64,000 nt of DNA from Trichomonas vaginalis G3 (Eukaryota > Parabasalia > Trichomonadida > Trichomonadidae), in NCBI RefSeq assembly GCF_026262505.1, contig NC_067203.1, positions 22,239,411-22,303,410 on the forward strand. Direction: 5' to 3'. The notes below the pieces were generated by a model. That model ran no database searches and had not been told where the DNA came from. It saw nothing but the letters and a program-made list of their open reading frames with translations. A program made the translations under genes and the position numbers. This document shows, piece by piece, positions 1-12,278 of the stretch (positions within the stretch are counted from its first letter, which is position 1; each line of letters starts with the position of its first letter).

Positions 1-3000
1 AATGAAGAACCGTTTTATTGTTGTTGTCTTTGATATTGATGTCTGCTCCTTGAGAAATAAGAAATTCGGCGATTTCTTTGCTATTAAGTTCTGCAGCGTA
101 ATGGAGAGCAGTTTTACCATTATTATCTTTTGCATTAATATCGGTACCATTTGAAATTATGAGTTCTACAATTCTCAAAATGCCAAGACTTGATGCCATA
201 TGAATTGCAATTTTACCGTCTTTATCTTTTGAATTTACATCAGCTCCGTGTGAAATGAGATATTCAATGATATCGTATAAATTTCTTTCATAATTTTCTT
301 CGTTATGCTTATTGGAGTTATTATACTGATGCTTTTGCAATGAAATATGAAGAGATGTTCTATCATCTTTTTCTTTTGCATTAATATCTGCACCATGTGA
401 AATGAGAAGATCAATTAATAATAAGTTCGGTTTTTCTGCAGCATAATGTAGAGCAGTTTTCCCATATTTGTCTATAATGTTAAGATCAGCTCCATGTAAA
501 ATAAGAATCTTGGCTATATCTTGATAATCGTTTTTTGTATCCAACTATGATTTTTCAATAGCATCATGAAGTGCAGTTTTCCCATCTTTATTTGCTACAT
601 TGATGTCTGAACCGTGTAAAATTAGAAATTCTATTATTTCCATGTTTTTTGAAATTACTGCATAGTTAAGAGCTGTATTCAATTCTGTGTCTTTTGAATT
701 GATATCTGCTCCATTTGAAATAAATAATTCTACAAGCTGTTTTGAACCAATTTTAGCTGCACAATGAAGAGGTGTGATGCAATATTGATTATCATCACTG
801 ACACAAGTGTTTGAAACTATAGACCATCTCTTTTCTACCATATTAAGTTTTTTAAATGACCAATCACTTGATTTCGCATTGACATTAGCCTCATGCAATA
901 GTAATAACTCAGCAATTTCTTTATTGTCATTAATTGATGCGATGTGAAGCGGAGTTCCACCTTTGTTATCCTTTGAATTCACATCTAATCCTAGGGAAAG
1001 TAAATATTCAATAGTTTCTTTGTTATCATTTTCAGCGGCGTAATGAAGAATCGAATGTCCTTCATTGTCTTTTGAATTAATGTCAGCACCATGAGATATA
1101 ATATATTCTGTTGTTTCTTTTCTATCTTGTTGTGCAGATAGATGGAATGCTGTTATTCCATTTTTATCTTTAATGTTTACATCTGCACCATGTGAAATAA
1201 GGAGTTTGACTATTTCAATGCCTTCTGAAGTTACTACATTTTGGCGAGCTGCATGAAAACCAAAGGACTTGACTAATGAAGTGCTATTTGATGTTACTGC
1301 ATAATGAAGAGCTGTTCTTCCAAGATTATTGCACTTATTAATATCAGTAACATACTTGATGAGAAATTGGATAGTTTCTAGATTTTTATTTTTTATAGCA
1401 ATTCGAAATGCTGGAATTATGTCACAATCTCTGATTGAATTATTTTCAATACAATGGGAGATAATGATTTTCATGATATCATTATAGTTGTTCTCCACTG
1501 CAATGCACAACCCATTCATCCCATGTTTGTCTTTTGCATAGACATTGACTCCTAATGAAATAAGAAACTCTACTGTTGATTTATCATTATTTTTCACTGC
1601 AATATGAAAGGCAGTTTGTTTATTATCATTCCTGGTATTGATGTCTAAACCACAAGTTATTAGGAGTCTTATCGTTTCATGAATTTTCTCAATTTCTTCG
1701 TGGCGTTTATTTCTCAGGCCCCCCACATTTGCTTCTGGGTATCTATATGCTGCAGCATAGTGAATAGCAGAATTTCTAATGTTATCGCGTAATGTAATAT
1801 CAGATCCTCTGGAAATTAAATGCATTGCTACATCAAAATTGTGATAGATTAACGAAAATATAAGAGCAGAAGTTCCTTTTTCAGGTATGTAATTGATATT
1901 AGCTCCATGAGAAATAAGAAAATCTAGCATTTCTATATTATTTGAACGTATTGATGTGAAAAATGTTGTGTCTCCATCTTTATCAATTGAATTGATATCA
2001 GCACCGTGTGAAATGAGAGCATCTGCTGCCGTAATTTTGTTATATTTGACAGCATAATGAAGAGCTGTTTTCCCATTTTGATCTTTTGTATCTACTGCAA
2101 CATTATGTGAGAGAAGAATGTCGAATATCTCTTTGCTACAATTTAAAGTAGCGTAATGAAGTGCTGTACGTCCTTCTTTATCCATTGAATTCAATGAGGC
2201 ACCTTTTGAAATGAAGTATTCACATAAGTCTGGAATATTAAAGTACAAACTGTAAAGGAAACAGCGATTGATATCATTCGAAATGTCAAAATCAACAAAG
2301 AATTATTGAATGTTATGATATTTACAGCATTGATCTAAATCGATATCAATATTATATTCATTCATCAAAAATGATATAAAGTCAATATTGTGTGAAATAA
2401 TTGCATATTCCATAGTAGATTTGTTTGGAGTTTGAACCTTTAAACATTCGCTCATGATTTCTGCATTTCCACTAAGAAATGAGAATTCGAGACATTTTTG
2501 AGTTATTTTTGATTGAAATTTTGATATTAATAGCTTGAAACAATTAACAGATCCATGATAACAACATAATTCAATTAATGAATATCCTTTGTAAAAATAG
2601 GGATAAAAATCACTCTTAAGTAATTGATCTTCATCGAAATCTTCTCTCTCCGTGAATTGAATAAATGAATTCATGTCGTCTTCCATGATTGCTCTATAAA
2701 TGGTTCCTTTTTCATGATTTTTAATCGAATAATTTTGTTCTTCGTACTTTTCGAAAATTTGTTTCCTATCATTGTTCCAAAAAAAACTTAATAGACCATA
2801 TATTATTTTTTCTGGACGAATTTGTGTTGGGTGATATTCATCATAAACTTTTTTGAAAATTGAAAAGTATGATTTCATGTATCGATTTCTGTATAGTGAT
2901 GCTGTTGATATTATCGAAATGATTTCTTCGACAGAAAGAATTGACTTATTGATAACTTTAATTTTTTCAAATATTTCATTGATTTTGCTTTCATCGAATG

Positions 3001-3082
3001 TATTTAGTCTATACAATGTATTCACAATGTCATTGTACTCATTAAATGATGTCATCAGTTCATCATACCTTGTATGATTCAT
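1..3082 (-). pseudogene. DUF3447/ankyrin-repeat protein, copy A (partial, decayed)
   Basis: The minus-strand frame runs from an ATG at 3082 to beyond the left edge. The first 260 or so residues are the trichomonad DUF3447-type N-terminus (MNHTRYDELM...). They are followed by many 33-residue ankyrin repeats with the cores TALHYA, LISHGADIN and KDKDG. Ankyrin repeats bind proteins; partner and location are unknown. The frame holds two in-frame stops: TAA at 2303-2305, where copy B (3513-7632) has a TCA serine codon, and TAG at 545-547. No frameshift was seen, and the last 180 codons continue in frame to base 2. The decay is therefore mild, but the product would end after 259 residues. A TCATTTTTC initiator touches the start codon. 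Family assignment is firm; pseudogene status depends on the two stops being real. Confidence 0.85.
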
Positions 3083-3091
3083 GAAAAATGA
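3083..3091 (-). promoter_or_regulatory. Inr-like initiator of ankyrin copy A
   Basis: The minus strand reads TCATTTTTC immediately followed by ATG. Trichomonads initiate transcription at a TCA-Py-(T/A) initiator a few bases before the start codon. Copy B has the identical element at 7633-7641, and about 80 bp upstream of both starts are almost the same. Confidence 0.6.
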
Positions 3092-3512
3092 TTAATTTTT
3101 TTTATCGTTCGTGGAAGAAAAAAAGTGGAAGAAATTTTTCATTCACAATCTTTGGTATTTTTTTTTACTGGAATTCTCAAAATACTTTATATTTCAAGTT
3201 CTTCATAGCAAGAAAAATTTCACATTGAAAACAAAAAAATAAAAATAAAAATAAAAACTGCACTTATCACATTCTGGCATTCTATCATGATTTATATTTC
3301 ATTTTTCTATGATAAAAAATTAATGTTTTTGATCGGGAAAAGTTATATTTGCTAATGATACAGTATAAACAACATAAAGAATTATATAATTGAAGATAAA
3401 TAAAATCGACTTCAGTCTTTTATCAAACATTGAGTATAAGCATCAAGACTATTTAGGATAAATAAAAAATTAATACATTAAAATTTGGTTACAAAAAAAA
3501 TCTTAAAAATGT
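3092..3512. other. Intergenic spacer between the ankyrin copies
   Basis: These 421 bp hold no supported gene. The first 70 bp or so match the sequence upstream of copy B (7642-7710) and are the duplicated 5' flank. The rest is AT-rich unique sequence ending just past the 3' end of copy B. Confidence 0.6.
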
Positions 3513-6500
3513 TCATTTGTCAAAAATGTTAACAAATTCATATAGATTTCTTGATTCTGCGTAATCACGGGCTGTTTTTCCTTGATTATTTTTGTCATTG
3601 ATATTTGCTCCATGTGATATTAATAGTTTTGAAATTGCAAATTGAGTATTACCCCATATTGAAAGACCTTTCTCATTTTTATAACTGATAATTGATAAAT
3701 GAAGAGGAGTGAGACCATCTTTATCTTTAGAATTCAAATCTATGCCTTGAGAAATAAGAAATTTAGCTAATCCATGGTCGTGTTGAACTGCATAGTGAAG
3801 AACATTTCTTCCATTATTATCACACAAATGAATATCTGCACCATGTGAAATTAGAATTTCTGCTGTGTTTTTAGATGATAAATGAAGAGGTGTTATTCCA
3901 TCTTTATCTTTTGCATTCACATCTAAGCCGCGTGAAATAAGGAATTCTGTTTTTTCAGAATTATCGAAATCTGCAGCATAATGAAGAGCTGTTCTTCCAT
4001 TGTTATCACACAAATGAATATCTGCTCCATGTAATAAAAGTGATCCTGTTAAATCATAATTGCAATAAAGGTTTGATAAATGAAGTGCTGTTTGACCCTT
4101 GTTATTTCTGGCATTGATTATCAACACCTTTTGAAATAAGGAATTCTATTTTATTAGATTTATTGTTTTGGTTCCATTTTGAAACAGGGAATTCTATTTT
4201 ATTAGATTTATTGTTTTGGTTCCATTTTGAAACAAAAAATTTTGTTGGCTCTTTATCGCCGGTTACGGCGAAATGAAGAACTGTATTATCATCATTATCC
4301 CGGGCATTCACATCTAATCCATGTGAAATCAGATATGAAATAAATTCCATCTCATTTCTTTCGACTGCATAATGAAGAACTGTTTTATTGTTGTTGTCTT
4401 TGATATTGATGTCTGCTCCTTGAGAAATAAGAAATTCGGCGATTTCTTTGCTATTAAGTTCTGCAGCGTAATGGAGAGCAGTTTTACCATTATTATCTTT
4501 TGCATTGATATCGGTACCATTTGAAACTATAAGTTCTACAATTCTCAAAATACCAAGACTTGATGCCAAATGAATTGCAATTTTACCATCTTTATCTTTT
4601 GAATTTATATCAGCTCCATGTGAAATAAAATATTCAATGATATCATATAAATTTCTTTCTTCATTCTGATTTTTTAAGGGGTCCCATGGAAATGTGTTCA
4701 TTTGCTTTTTCAATGATAAATAAAGAGGTGTTTGATTATCATTGTCTTTTGCATTAATATCTGCTCCATGTGAAATAAGGAATCCGATTGCTCCTTTTCT
4801 TTTAAAATCTGCAGCATAATGAAGAGCAGTTTTGTTGTCATTATCTCTGGAATTTATTTCTACTCCATGAGAAATGATTAAATCCAGTATACCTTTTGAT
4901 TCATTTATTGCTGCATAATGTAGAGCTGTTTTGTTATTATTATCCCTAAGAGTAGCATTGGCTCCATGAGAAATAAGATAGTCAATTATTTCCTTATCAT
5001 TTCTTTTGATCGCAATATGAAGAGCTGTTATTCCATTATTATTCCTTACATTGATGTCAATACCTTGTGAAACAAGGAATTTTATTGTTTCGGTATTAAC
5101 AGCTGAGCGAGACGTTGTAACTGGGAAATCTACGCTTTCCAAAATTCCAAAATGAAGTGCTGTATTATTGTTATTATCTCTTGCATTAATATCTGCACCT
5201 TTTCTAATAAGAAATTCCAAAATGTTTTTGCAAGAGGCTGCAGCCAAATAATGAATAGCAGTTCTTCCTTCAATATCTCTTGAATTAATATCAATACCGT
5301 GTGAAAATAATGTTAATATTGTTCCTGAATAATTATGTTCTAAAGAAATGTGGAACAAGTCTTCTAGGGTGGTAGGCATATCATCGAAATCAGAAGGAAT
5401 TGAATCATGAGAAGATTTTTTGATCTCGGCATGCTTTACCATGGCTGCAAGATGAAGAGCTGTTTGTAAACTATTATTTCATGCATTAATATTTGCTCTA
5501 TTTGATATAAGAAATTCTACCATCTTATTAAATCCTCTAGATGCTGCAAAATGAAGTGGTGTCTCGTTCCTGTAATCTATAACATTGATATCTAAGCCAA
5601 GTGAAAGTAAATATTCAATAATTTGGATATTATTTCCTTCAGCTGCGTAGTGAAGAACAGTTCTTTTGCCACTATCTCGGGCATTGATATTAGCACCTTG
5701 AGAGATAAGATATTCTACTATCTCTTTCGAAGAATATTGCGATGCATAATGCAAGGATGTTCTATTTTGAGAATCAACTGAATTGATATTTAGGCCATGT
5801 GAAAGAAGAAATTTAATGATTTCCAAATTATTGTTTATAATGGCAAAATAGAGAGAATTTCTTTCATCATTATCCTGAGCATTGATATCTGCTCCATGTG
5901 ATATGAAACAATCTGCAATTTCAATGCAGTTGTAGTATGAGGCAAAATGAAGTGGAGTTTCACCATATGAGTTTCTTGCATTGATACCTACACCATGGGA
6001 TATTAAAAGCCTTATTATCTCGTATATTTTTTCAATTGAATCATGTTCGTTAAAACGGTCTTCCTTGTGCCTAAATGCAATATAATGAAGTGTAGTATTC
6101 TTATAAAAGTCCAAAGCCTTAACATTAATCCCCTGCCAAATAAGTAATATCGCTGCATCGAAGTTGTGTGAAGCTAACGCGATATGGAGACATGAAAATT
6201 GGTTTCTATAAGGTTCATGTATGTCAACCATTTGTGTGACATCTGCCCCACGATAAATGAGATTTTTGGCCATCTCTGAATGGTTATTTAGCAAAGCTAA
6301 ATGAAGGGCAGTGCAATCATGCCAAGAGTTAATGTCCACTCCTCTTTCAAGAATAGTTTCAACAATGTCTATTCTATTTGATTTTGCAGCAGCACGAAGC
6401 GCTTCTCCTCCTTCCTTATCATTGAATTTGTGAATTCTGGAAAGAAATAATTTTGTTATATCCCAATAATTTTTTGTGACCGACTCAATAAATGCACTAT

Positions 6501-7632
6501 TTCCTTCTTGATCTTTTAAGCTTATCTTGGCACCATGAGATAAAAGAACTTCTACTATAGAGATTTTGTTATATTCAACAGCATAATGAAGAGCCGTTTT
6601 CTCTTTTCTATCTGTTGAATTTACAGCAACATTATGTGAGAGAAGAATATCGACAACATCTTTGCTGCTATTTATAGAAGCAATGTGAAGGGCCGTTTGT
6701 TTTGATGTATTCGTTAAATTCAATGATGCACCTTTTGAAATGAAATATTCGCATAAGTCTGGAATATTAAAGTACAAACTCAAAAGGAAGCAGCGATTGA
6801 CATCGTTTGAAATATCAAAATCAACAAAGAATGATTGAATGTTATGATATTTACAGCACTGTTCTAAATCGATGCCAATATTATATTCATCCATCAAAAA
6901 TGATACAAAGTCAATATTGTGTGAAATAATTGCATATTCCATAGTAGATTTGTCTGGAGTTTGAACCTTTAAACATTCGCTCATGATTTCTGCATTTCCA
7001 CTAAGAAATGAGAATTCGAGACATTTTTGAGTTATTTTTGATTGAAATTTTGATATTAATAGCTTGAAACAATTAACAGATCCATGATAACAACATAATT
7101 CAATTAATGAATATCCTTTGTAAAAATAGGGATAAAAATCACTCTTAAGTAATTGATCTTCATCGAAATCTTCTCTCTCTGTGAATTGAATAAATGATTT
7201 CATGTCGTCTTCCATGATTGCTCTATAAATGCTTCCCTTTTCATGAATTACAATTGAATAGTTTTGTTCGTCAAACTCTTTGAAAATTCATTCCTTATCT
7301 TCGTTGAAAATAATATTATATTCCTTGTATATACAATACTCAAAGATTTTTGATATCTTTTCTGGACGAATTTGTGTTGGGTGATATTCATCATAAACTT
7401 TTTTGAAAATTGAAAAGTATGATTTCATGTATCGATTTCTGTATAATGATGCCGTTGATATTATCGAAATGATTTCTTCGACAGAAAGAATTGACTTATT
7501 GATAACTTTAATTTTTTCAAATATTTCATTGATTTTGCTCTCATCGAATGTATTTAGCCTATACAACGCATTCGTGATGTCATTATACCAATCATATGAT
7601 GCCATCAGTTCATCATACCTTGTATGATCCAT
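3513..7632 (-). pseudogene. DUF3447/ankyrin-repeat protein, copy B (decayed)
   Basis: A second copy of the same gene begins at ATG 7632 with an Inr touching the start. It has the DUF3447 N-terminus to about residue 260, then more than 25 ankyrin repeats (TALHYA/LISHGADIN cores) down to a TGA at 3513-3515. The frame is interrupted by TGA at 7288-7290 and by TGA at 5479-5481 within INA-x-NNSLQ, where other repeats have ARNN, suggesting CGA to TGA. There is also one frameshift near 4120, where ISKGVDN runs into a new frame starting INARNNKGQ. An ankyrin scaffold role is known for the family; the partner is unknown. The N-terminus is nearly identical to copy A apart from a diverged patch around 7240-7340. 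Expression of a full-length product looks impossible as read. Confidence 0.85.
4142..4237 (-). repeat. Two tandem 48-bp units inside ankyrin copy B
   Basis: Units start at 4142 and 4190 and differ only in the last few bases. In frame they encode a duplicated 16-residue segment (SKWNQNNKSNKIEF) unlike an ankyrin repeat, so the duplication expands a linker. The frameshift that ends this reading frame lies just beyond it. Confidence 0.8.
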
Positions 7633-7641
7633 GAAAAATGA
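7633..7641 (-). promoter_or_regulatory. Inr-like initiator of ankyrin copy B
   Basis: The minus strand reads TCATTTTTC directly before the ATG, identical to the element of copy A. The conserved flank shows that promoter and gene were duplicated together. Confidence 0.6.
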
Positions 7642-8302
7642 TTAATTTTTTTTATCGTTCGTGGAAGAAAAAAGTGGAAGAAATTTTTCATTCACAATCT
7701 TTGGTATTTTTTTCCCCTCATTGACTTTCACTCTATTCTTTATGCTCTATTTTATGATAACAAGAAAATTTCCCTTAAGGATGCACTTACCATTTTCTGG
7801 CGCCCTCTCAAAATTGAAAAATTAAGTTCAAATTCTAGATTTCTAGATGAAATTATATAATATTATGACTTGTTATTGCATGGATATATAAAATAAAAAT
7901 AAAATTTGTTTATTTTGTGATGAAATATATTTCACAAATTAGAGGTGTCAAAAATTGAGAGAATGTCAAAAACTGGTAAGTTCACCCTTAAAAATATTTG
8001 AGATGAGGAGAAAAATTATTGTATCATAAAAGTGGAATTATGCTCACCTGATTTCAGTTCAAATTTTTGAATTATTAGTTGTCAATGATATCATTTGAAT
8101 TTAAACCAACATATGATAGAGTTCTGATAATTATAAAAATCAATTATTTAGTTAATGATAAATAGTTTTCATTGCTTATTCATTCGATAGTAACTTATTG
8201 ATCTGAACTTAATTAGCTCATCAATAATAAATGAAATTGCCAAAATCTTCCAAGAACTTTAATTAAATTTCTTACGAAATTTTTTAAAACGTTATGAGCT
8301 CA
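7642..8302. other. Intergenic, no gene seen
   Basis: AT-rich spacer between the 5' end of ankyrin copy B and the 3' end of the Rab-coiled-coil gene. Only the first 70 bp or so have a match, the corresponding flank of copy A. No ORF or structured repeat was found. Confidence 0.6.
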
Positions 8303-11300
8303 TTAAATGTCTTTGGTATCATTTGTTAACTTGGAATGTTCGATACTTCTAATTTGATCCTTTATAAATTGAACCTTACCTTCGAGAATATTAAGTGCAT
8401 TTTCATTAGATTTAATCTTGTCTTCATGAATTTCATCCTCAGCATAATGTATTTTTATGATTATCGATTCATCTTGATCGTTATCACTACCGAAGAGCAT
8501 GGATGTAGCATTTGTCAGATAATTAACCTTCTCTTGAAGTTCTTTAACAGAATTGTTTAGCTTGTCTTGAATAACTTCAAATTCCTTCACATTATAATTA
8601 TTAAATTCATTTGTTTTATGTAAATCCTCGAATGATTCTATCTTCTGCTTTAAAGCTTTGATATCATTCTCGTTATTGTTATTGATATTTTGAATTCTGT
8701 TATTGAGATCATTGAACTTTTCTTGCATGTTCTGTTCAAGATTATTCATAAATTTATCTTCAATATCTCGGATTTTGTCTTTAATAGAATTGATTTCTTC
8801 GTTTTGCCTATTACGATTGATCTCGGATTTGTTGAGTCTCTCTTCAAGAGATTTCAGAGTATTGGCGTATGTATTCTCTAATTCATAAGAATGCATTTTG
8901 TAATTCGATGCTTCTGTTTCTTTAATATCATTATTCAATTTGTTTAATAATTTCTTCATTTCATCAATATCAATATTATGTGATTCATTTACTTTTGAGT
9001 TTTCTTCTTTAAATGATGTGTTTCCTCTTTCAATTCGTTCAATCTTTTCATTAATATCTTGTAACATCAAGAATCGATCTTCAGATCTTGATTGCACCTC
9101 GGAAATTGTTTCTTCATCACGATGAATATTGTTTTCAAGTTTTTCGTATTTATATTTCAGATCATTGAACTTTTCATTCATTTGGTCAAATAGATTCCTA
9201 AGTTCGTTGATATTTTTATTTTCATTCTTGTTTTGACTCTCAATGAACGTCCTAAGTTTCTCCTTTAGAGTTTTGATGTCTTCTTCGTTCTTCTTGTCGC
9301 CTTCTAGAATAAGATTACCAAGATCGTTAAACTTGTTGTTGATGTTATTCACAAAAGAACATTGTTCATCATCATCTTTCTTTTTATCTTCCATCTCTTG
9401 GATCTTGTCTTGGAGTGCCTTGATGCCTTTATCTTGATTATCAACATTTTCTTCGACAAGTTTCAGCCTTTCTTCAAGAGTCCTGTGGAAATCATTTTCG
9501 GCCTTATCATTGATGATACTATTTAGTGATTTGATGGCTGTTTCAAATTCTTCGAGTTTTCCAGATATTATTATAGCCTTCGCTTCTTCAATGTGTCTGA
9601 TCTTGTTCTGAATATCCTGGAGTCTGTAAGAGAGTAACATGATTCTATCCTCCTTGGGCATACTTCCTTGATTAGCATCTATGTCCCCTTCCTTGAGTTC
9701 TTCTATGGATTCTTTGATGGATTGGGCGAAACCCTTGAATTTATGCAACTCTTCATTTCCAACGATAAGTTTATTGAGAGTATCGTCAAACTCAATAAAC
9801 ATGTCATGAATATCTTCATAATCCTGTATTTTTTCTTGCAATTTATTTAAATCATCATCTGGTTCATCATAGTTTCTTTCTTTATCAAGAGCATCGAATT
9901 GATCCATGAGTACCTTGAAATATTCCTTGTTCTTATTGTCAACATCTTTGATCCTTTTTTGCAATTCAAGGAGCTTACCTTGAATTTCTTTATATTTGCA
10001 GATATATTTTGCAAATTTACAGAGCTTAAGTGAAATTGTATGATTTTGTATCATCTTGTCCATAAAGTTGTTCATATCATCACCATATTTGTTTTCTTCA
10101 TCATCATTATCATTAGCTTTCTGACGATGGTTAAGTGCATCGTACTGATCCTTGAGTGTCTTGAGGTATTTCATTTTGTTGTCATTATCTTGTATAATAT
10201 CATCAAAATAGTCAAACATACAAATCATGTTCTGGATAAGATATCTATTATTAATCATGTTCCAAATTGGGATGCTTTTTGTAGCAGGATAAGTAAATGC
10301 TTCAGAAATATATGAACCTGACTTAGCTGATACTTCCATATAGTTCATATTATTTCTCTGAGCAAAAAAATTGGCTTCTTCAAAAGAGATAACTCTCTTA
10401 TGATTTAAATCTGATTTGTTTCCAATTAATTGAACAATGCAGTTTGGATCGCAGAATGTACGAATATCATCTAGCCAAGATGTGAGATCCTCAAATGTTT
10501 TCCTTTGAGTGAGATCGAAAACAAGAATGACTATAAAAGCACCTTTAAAATAAATTTTAGTGAGTGAGCTGTATTTTTCATTGCCATCCATATCCAAAAT
10601 ATCTAAATCAACTTTTTCACTATTTATTGTGAGTGTTTTTGACCAAATCTTGTCTGCGAATGTTCCTTGATACCCATAATCAACATTTTCACTATTTATT
10701 GTGAGTGCTTGTGACCAAATGTTGCCATGGATTACTCCTTGACACCCATCCATAAAAAGGTCTAGAGTGAATCGTTCTAAAATTGCAGTTTTTCCAACAG
10801 TACTTTCTCCAGCAAGACAAACTTGCAATTTTTGACGTTTAGAAAGTTTTAATTTTTTTCCTGAGTTCTTTTCTTCTTGAATATATGACGAAGGTAAAAC
10901 AAAATCAAAAGATGGTGATTTTTCCAGAAATTTTCTTACAATCTCTTGAAATGCTGATTCCACACCTTCGCGTGTTTTTGCAGAAACTTCATGGAATATC
11001 ATTCCGTTCTTTTGTGCGTATTTTTTTGCAGTTGATTCTTCAACAGCTTTGTTTTGAAGATCACACTTGTTTCCAAGAAGTAATATTGGAAAATTCGAAT
11101 TTGATGAAAGTCCGAGTTGTAACTCAAATTGAGATTTCCATTTGTTTATGTTTTCAAATGACTCTGCGTTTGTGACATCATAAACCAAAATTAAGCAGTT
11201 TGTCCATCTATAGAAAGTTGGGATAGATTGATAATTCTCTTGTCCTGCTGAATCCCAAATCTGCAACGTGACATATTTTCCATCAATATCAACATCTTTT

Positions 11301-11437
11301 GAAAAAAAATCAGATCCAATTGTTGCCTTGTAATTTATTGGATATTCCTGATTTACGTACTGATTAATGAGTGACGTCTTACCTGAAGGATCTCCAAGAA
11401 AGAGAACTTTAATTATTGGTTGGCTACGTGATTGCAT
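8303..11437 (-). CDS. Tandem Rab-like GTPase with long coiled-coil C-terminus
   Basis: 1044 residues from the ATG at 11437 (MQSRSQPIIK); an upstream in-frame TTG at 11446 is not a likely start. Residues about 8-170 form a full Rab-type G domain: GDPSGKTS (G1), KATIGSDFF (switch I), WDSAGQE (G3), GNKCDL (G4) and EVSAKT (G5). A second G domain at about 195-390 has GESTVGKT, GNKSDL and EVSAKS, but its G3 reads LDMDGNE instead of WDTAGQE, so it may bind nucleotide without normal hydrolysis. Residues about 400-1040 are heptad-rich and charged, predicted coiled coil. No C-terminal prenylation cysteines are present (it ends NDTKDI), unlike classical Rabs. It probably acts as a GTP-regulated tether or scaffold on membranes or cytoskeleton, which is inference. 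The frame is intact. Confidence 0.9.
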   Translation of the reverse strand: MQSRSQPIIKVLFLGDPSGKTSLINQYVNQEYPINYKATIGSDFFSKDVDIDGKYVTLQIWDSAGQENYQSIPTFYRWTNCLILVYDVTNAESFENINKWKSQFELQLGLSSNSNFPILLLGNKCDLQNKAVEESTAKKYAQKNGMIFHEVSAKTREGVESAFQEIVRKFLEKSPSFDFVLPSSYIQEEKNSGKKLKLSKRQKLQVCLAGESTVGKTAILERFTLDLFMDGCQGVIHGNIWSQALTINSENVDYGYQGTFADKIWSKTLTINSEKVDLDILDMDGNEKYSSLTKIYFKGAFIVILVFDLTQRKTFEDLTSWLDDIRTFCDPNCIVQLIGNKSDLNHKRVISFEEANFFAQRNNMNYMEVSAKSGSYISEAFTYPATKSIPIWNMINNRYLIQNMICMFDYFDDIIQDNDNKMKYLKTLKDQYDALNHRQKANDNDDEENKYGDDMNNFMDKMIQNHTISLKLCKFAKYICKYKEIQGKLLELQKRIKDVDNKNKEYFKVLMDQFDALDKERNYDEPDDDLNKLQEKIQDYEDIHDMFIEFDDTLNKLIVGNEELHKFKGFAQSIKESIEELKEGDIDANQGSMPKEDRIMLLSYRLQDIQNKIRHIEEAKAIIISGKLEEFETAIKSLNSIINDKAENDFHRTLEERLKLVEENVDNQDKGIKALQDKIQEMEDKKKDDDEQCSFVNNINNKFNDLGNLILEGDKKNEEDIKTLKEKLRTFIESQNKNENKNINELRNLFDQMNEKFNDLKYKYEKLENNIHRDEETISEVQSRSEDRFLMLQDINEKIERIERGNTSFKEENSKVNESHNIDIDEMKKLLNKLNNDIKETEASNYKMHSYELENTYANTLKSLEERLNKSEINRNRQNEEINSIKDKIRDIEDKFMNNLEQNMQEKFNDLNNRIQNINNNNENDIKALKQKIESFEDLHKTNEFNNYNVKEFEVIQDKLNNSVKELQEKVNYLTNATSMLFGSDNDQDESIIIKIHYAEDEIHEDKIKSNENALNILEGKVQFIKDQIRSIEHSKLTNDTKDI
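10609..10752 (-). repeat. 72-bp in-frame tandem duplication in the second G domain
   Basis: Two 72-bp units begin at 10609 and 10681 and encode related 24-residue blocks (IWSKTLTINSEKVD and IWSQALTINSENVD). They lie between the P-loop and G3, where switch I and beta strand 2 should be. The units differ at several bases, so the duplication is not brand new and the frame has been kept. Confidence 0.85.
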
Positions 11438-12278
11438 TTCTTCCAAATTTATATTAGGAAATTTTTTAAATTATCCAATATAAAAATTCAGAAGGAAAAG
11501 AGTTATCGTTTTCCCTTTAGGGTTTATTCCGCTTTTTGAAAGTTGGTTTGCAGCATCTTCTGTCATTTCTTGATAATACTATTTGTTTTTACATAGAATG
11601 CAAAAAATGCACAAAAACGATTATTTGAAATTGAATTTGCATATTTTTTGCGTATTTTAAATTTTTTGGAGTTGGCCATTTTTAAAAATCAAATCCATTA
11701 ATAAAGAATTGCAACAGTTGGGTATGCAAAAAAAATAAAAGAAAAAATTCATTCATTTTTGACTACTTTACACAGATTGATTTTTAAATACACAAATAAT
11801 GCACAAATTGAATGTAGAATAATCGTTTTTGCGCATTTTTTGCACTTGTAGGAAAACCCATTCTATTGGTCAAAATTTAATTTTGACCATTATATAATAG
11901 TCTCTAATTTCTTTTCTAACAACGACAACATAAAGAATAGCGCACCAATACAATGATTATAGCATCGACAAACTGGAAAGTTACATCATTATTAATAGGA
12001 AATGATATGTGATACTTTTCTAAATATGCCTAATTCTGATATGCTTTTTATGCCAAGTATCAAGTTCTTGCTTCACCAGGCAGGAATAATCATTCGTAAG
12101 CAATTATCTTCTGTGCTTATTTCGCATCATTTCCCAATTAAAAGATATATATTAAATTGTATACTTCTTCTTGGAAAAAGTTGGAAGAGTTTTTTCCTGA
12201 CGCTCTATCTCTTGTGCATTCATAAATAAAAATACATAACTTTTTTAAAAAAAAATCCAAAAAACAACAAATTATAAT
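11438..12278. other. Intergenic region with a foldback repeat
   Basis: 841 bp upstream of the Rab gene and downstream of the LRR gene. No supported gene; a 75-codon open frame at 12002-12229 has no recognisable features. The notable content is the long inverted repeat at 11599-11844. Confidence 0.55.
11599..11844. repeat. Long imperfect inverted repeat (foldback or MITE-like)
   Basis: The 27-bp arms at 11599-11625 and 11818-11844 are reverse complements with one mismatch (core TGCACAAAAACGATTATT). Weaker inverted similarity continues about 40 bp further inward on both sides. The roughly 190-bp centre has no ORF. This is the shape of a small foldback element or decayed MITE; clear target-site duplications were not found. 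Confidence 0.6.

Noticed and set aside
12002-12229. 75-codon open frame on the plus strand
   Set aside because: No start context, no domain and low-complexity hydrophobic composition; probably chance.
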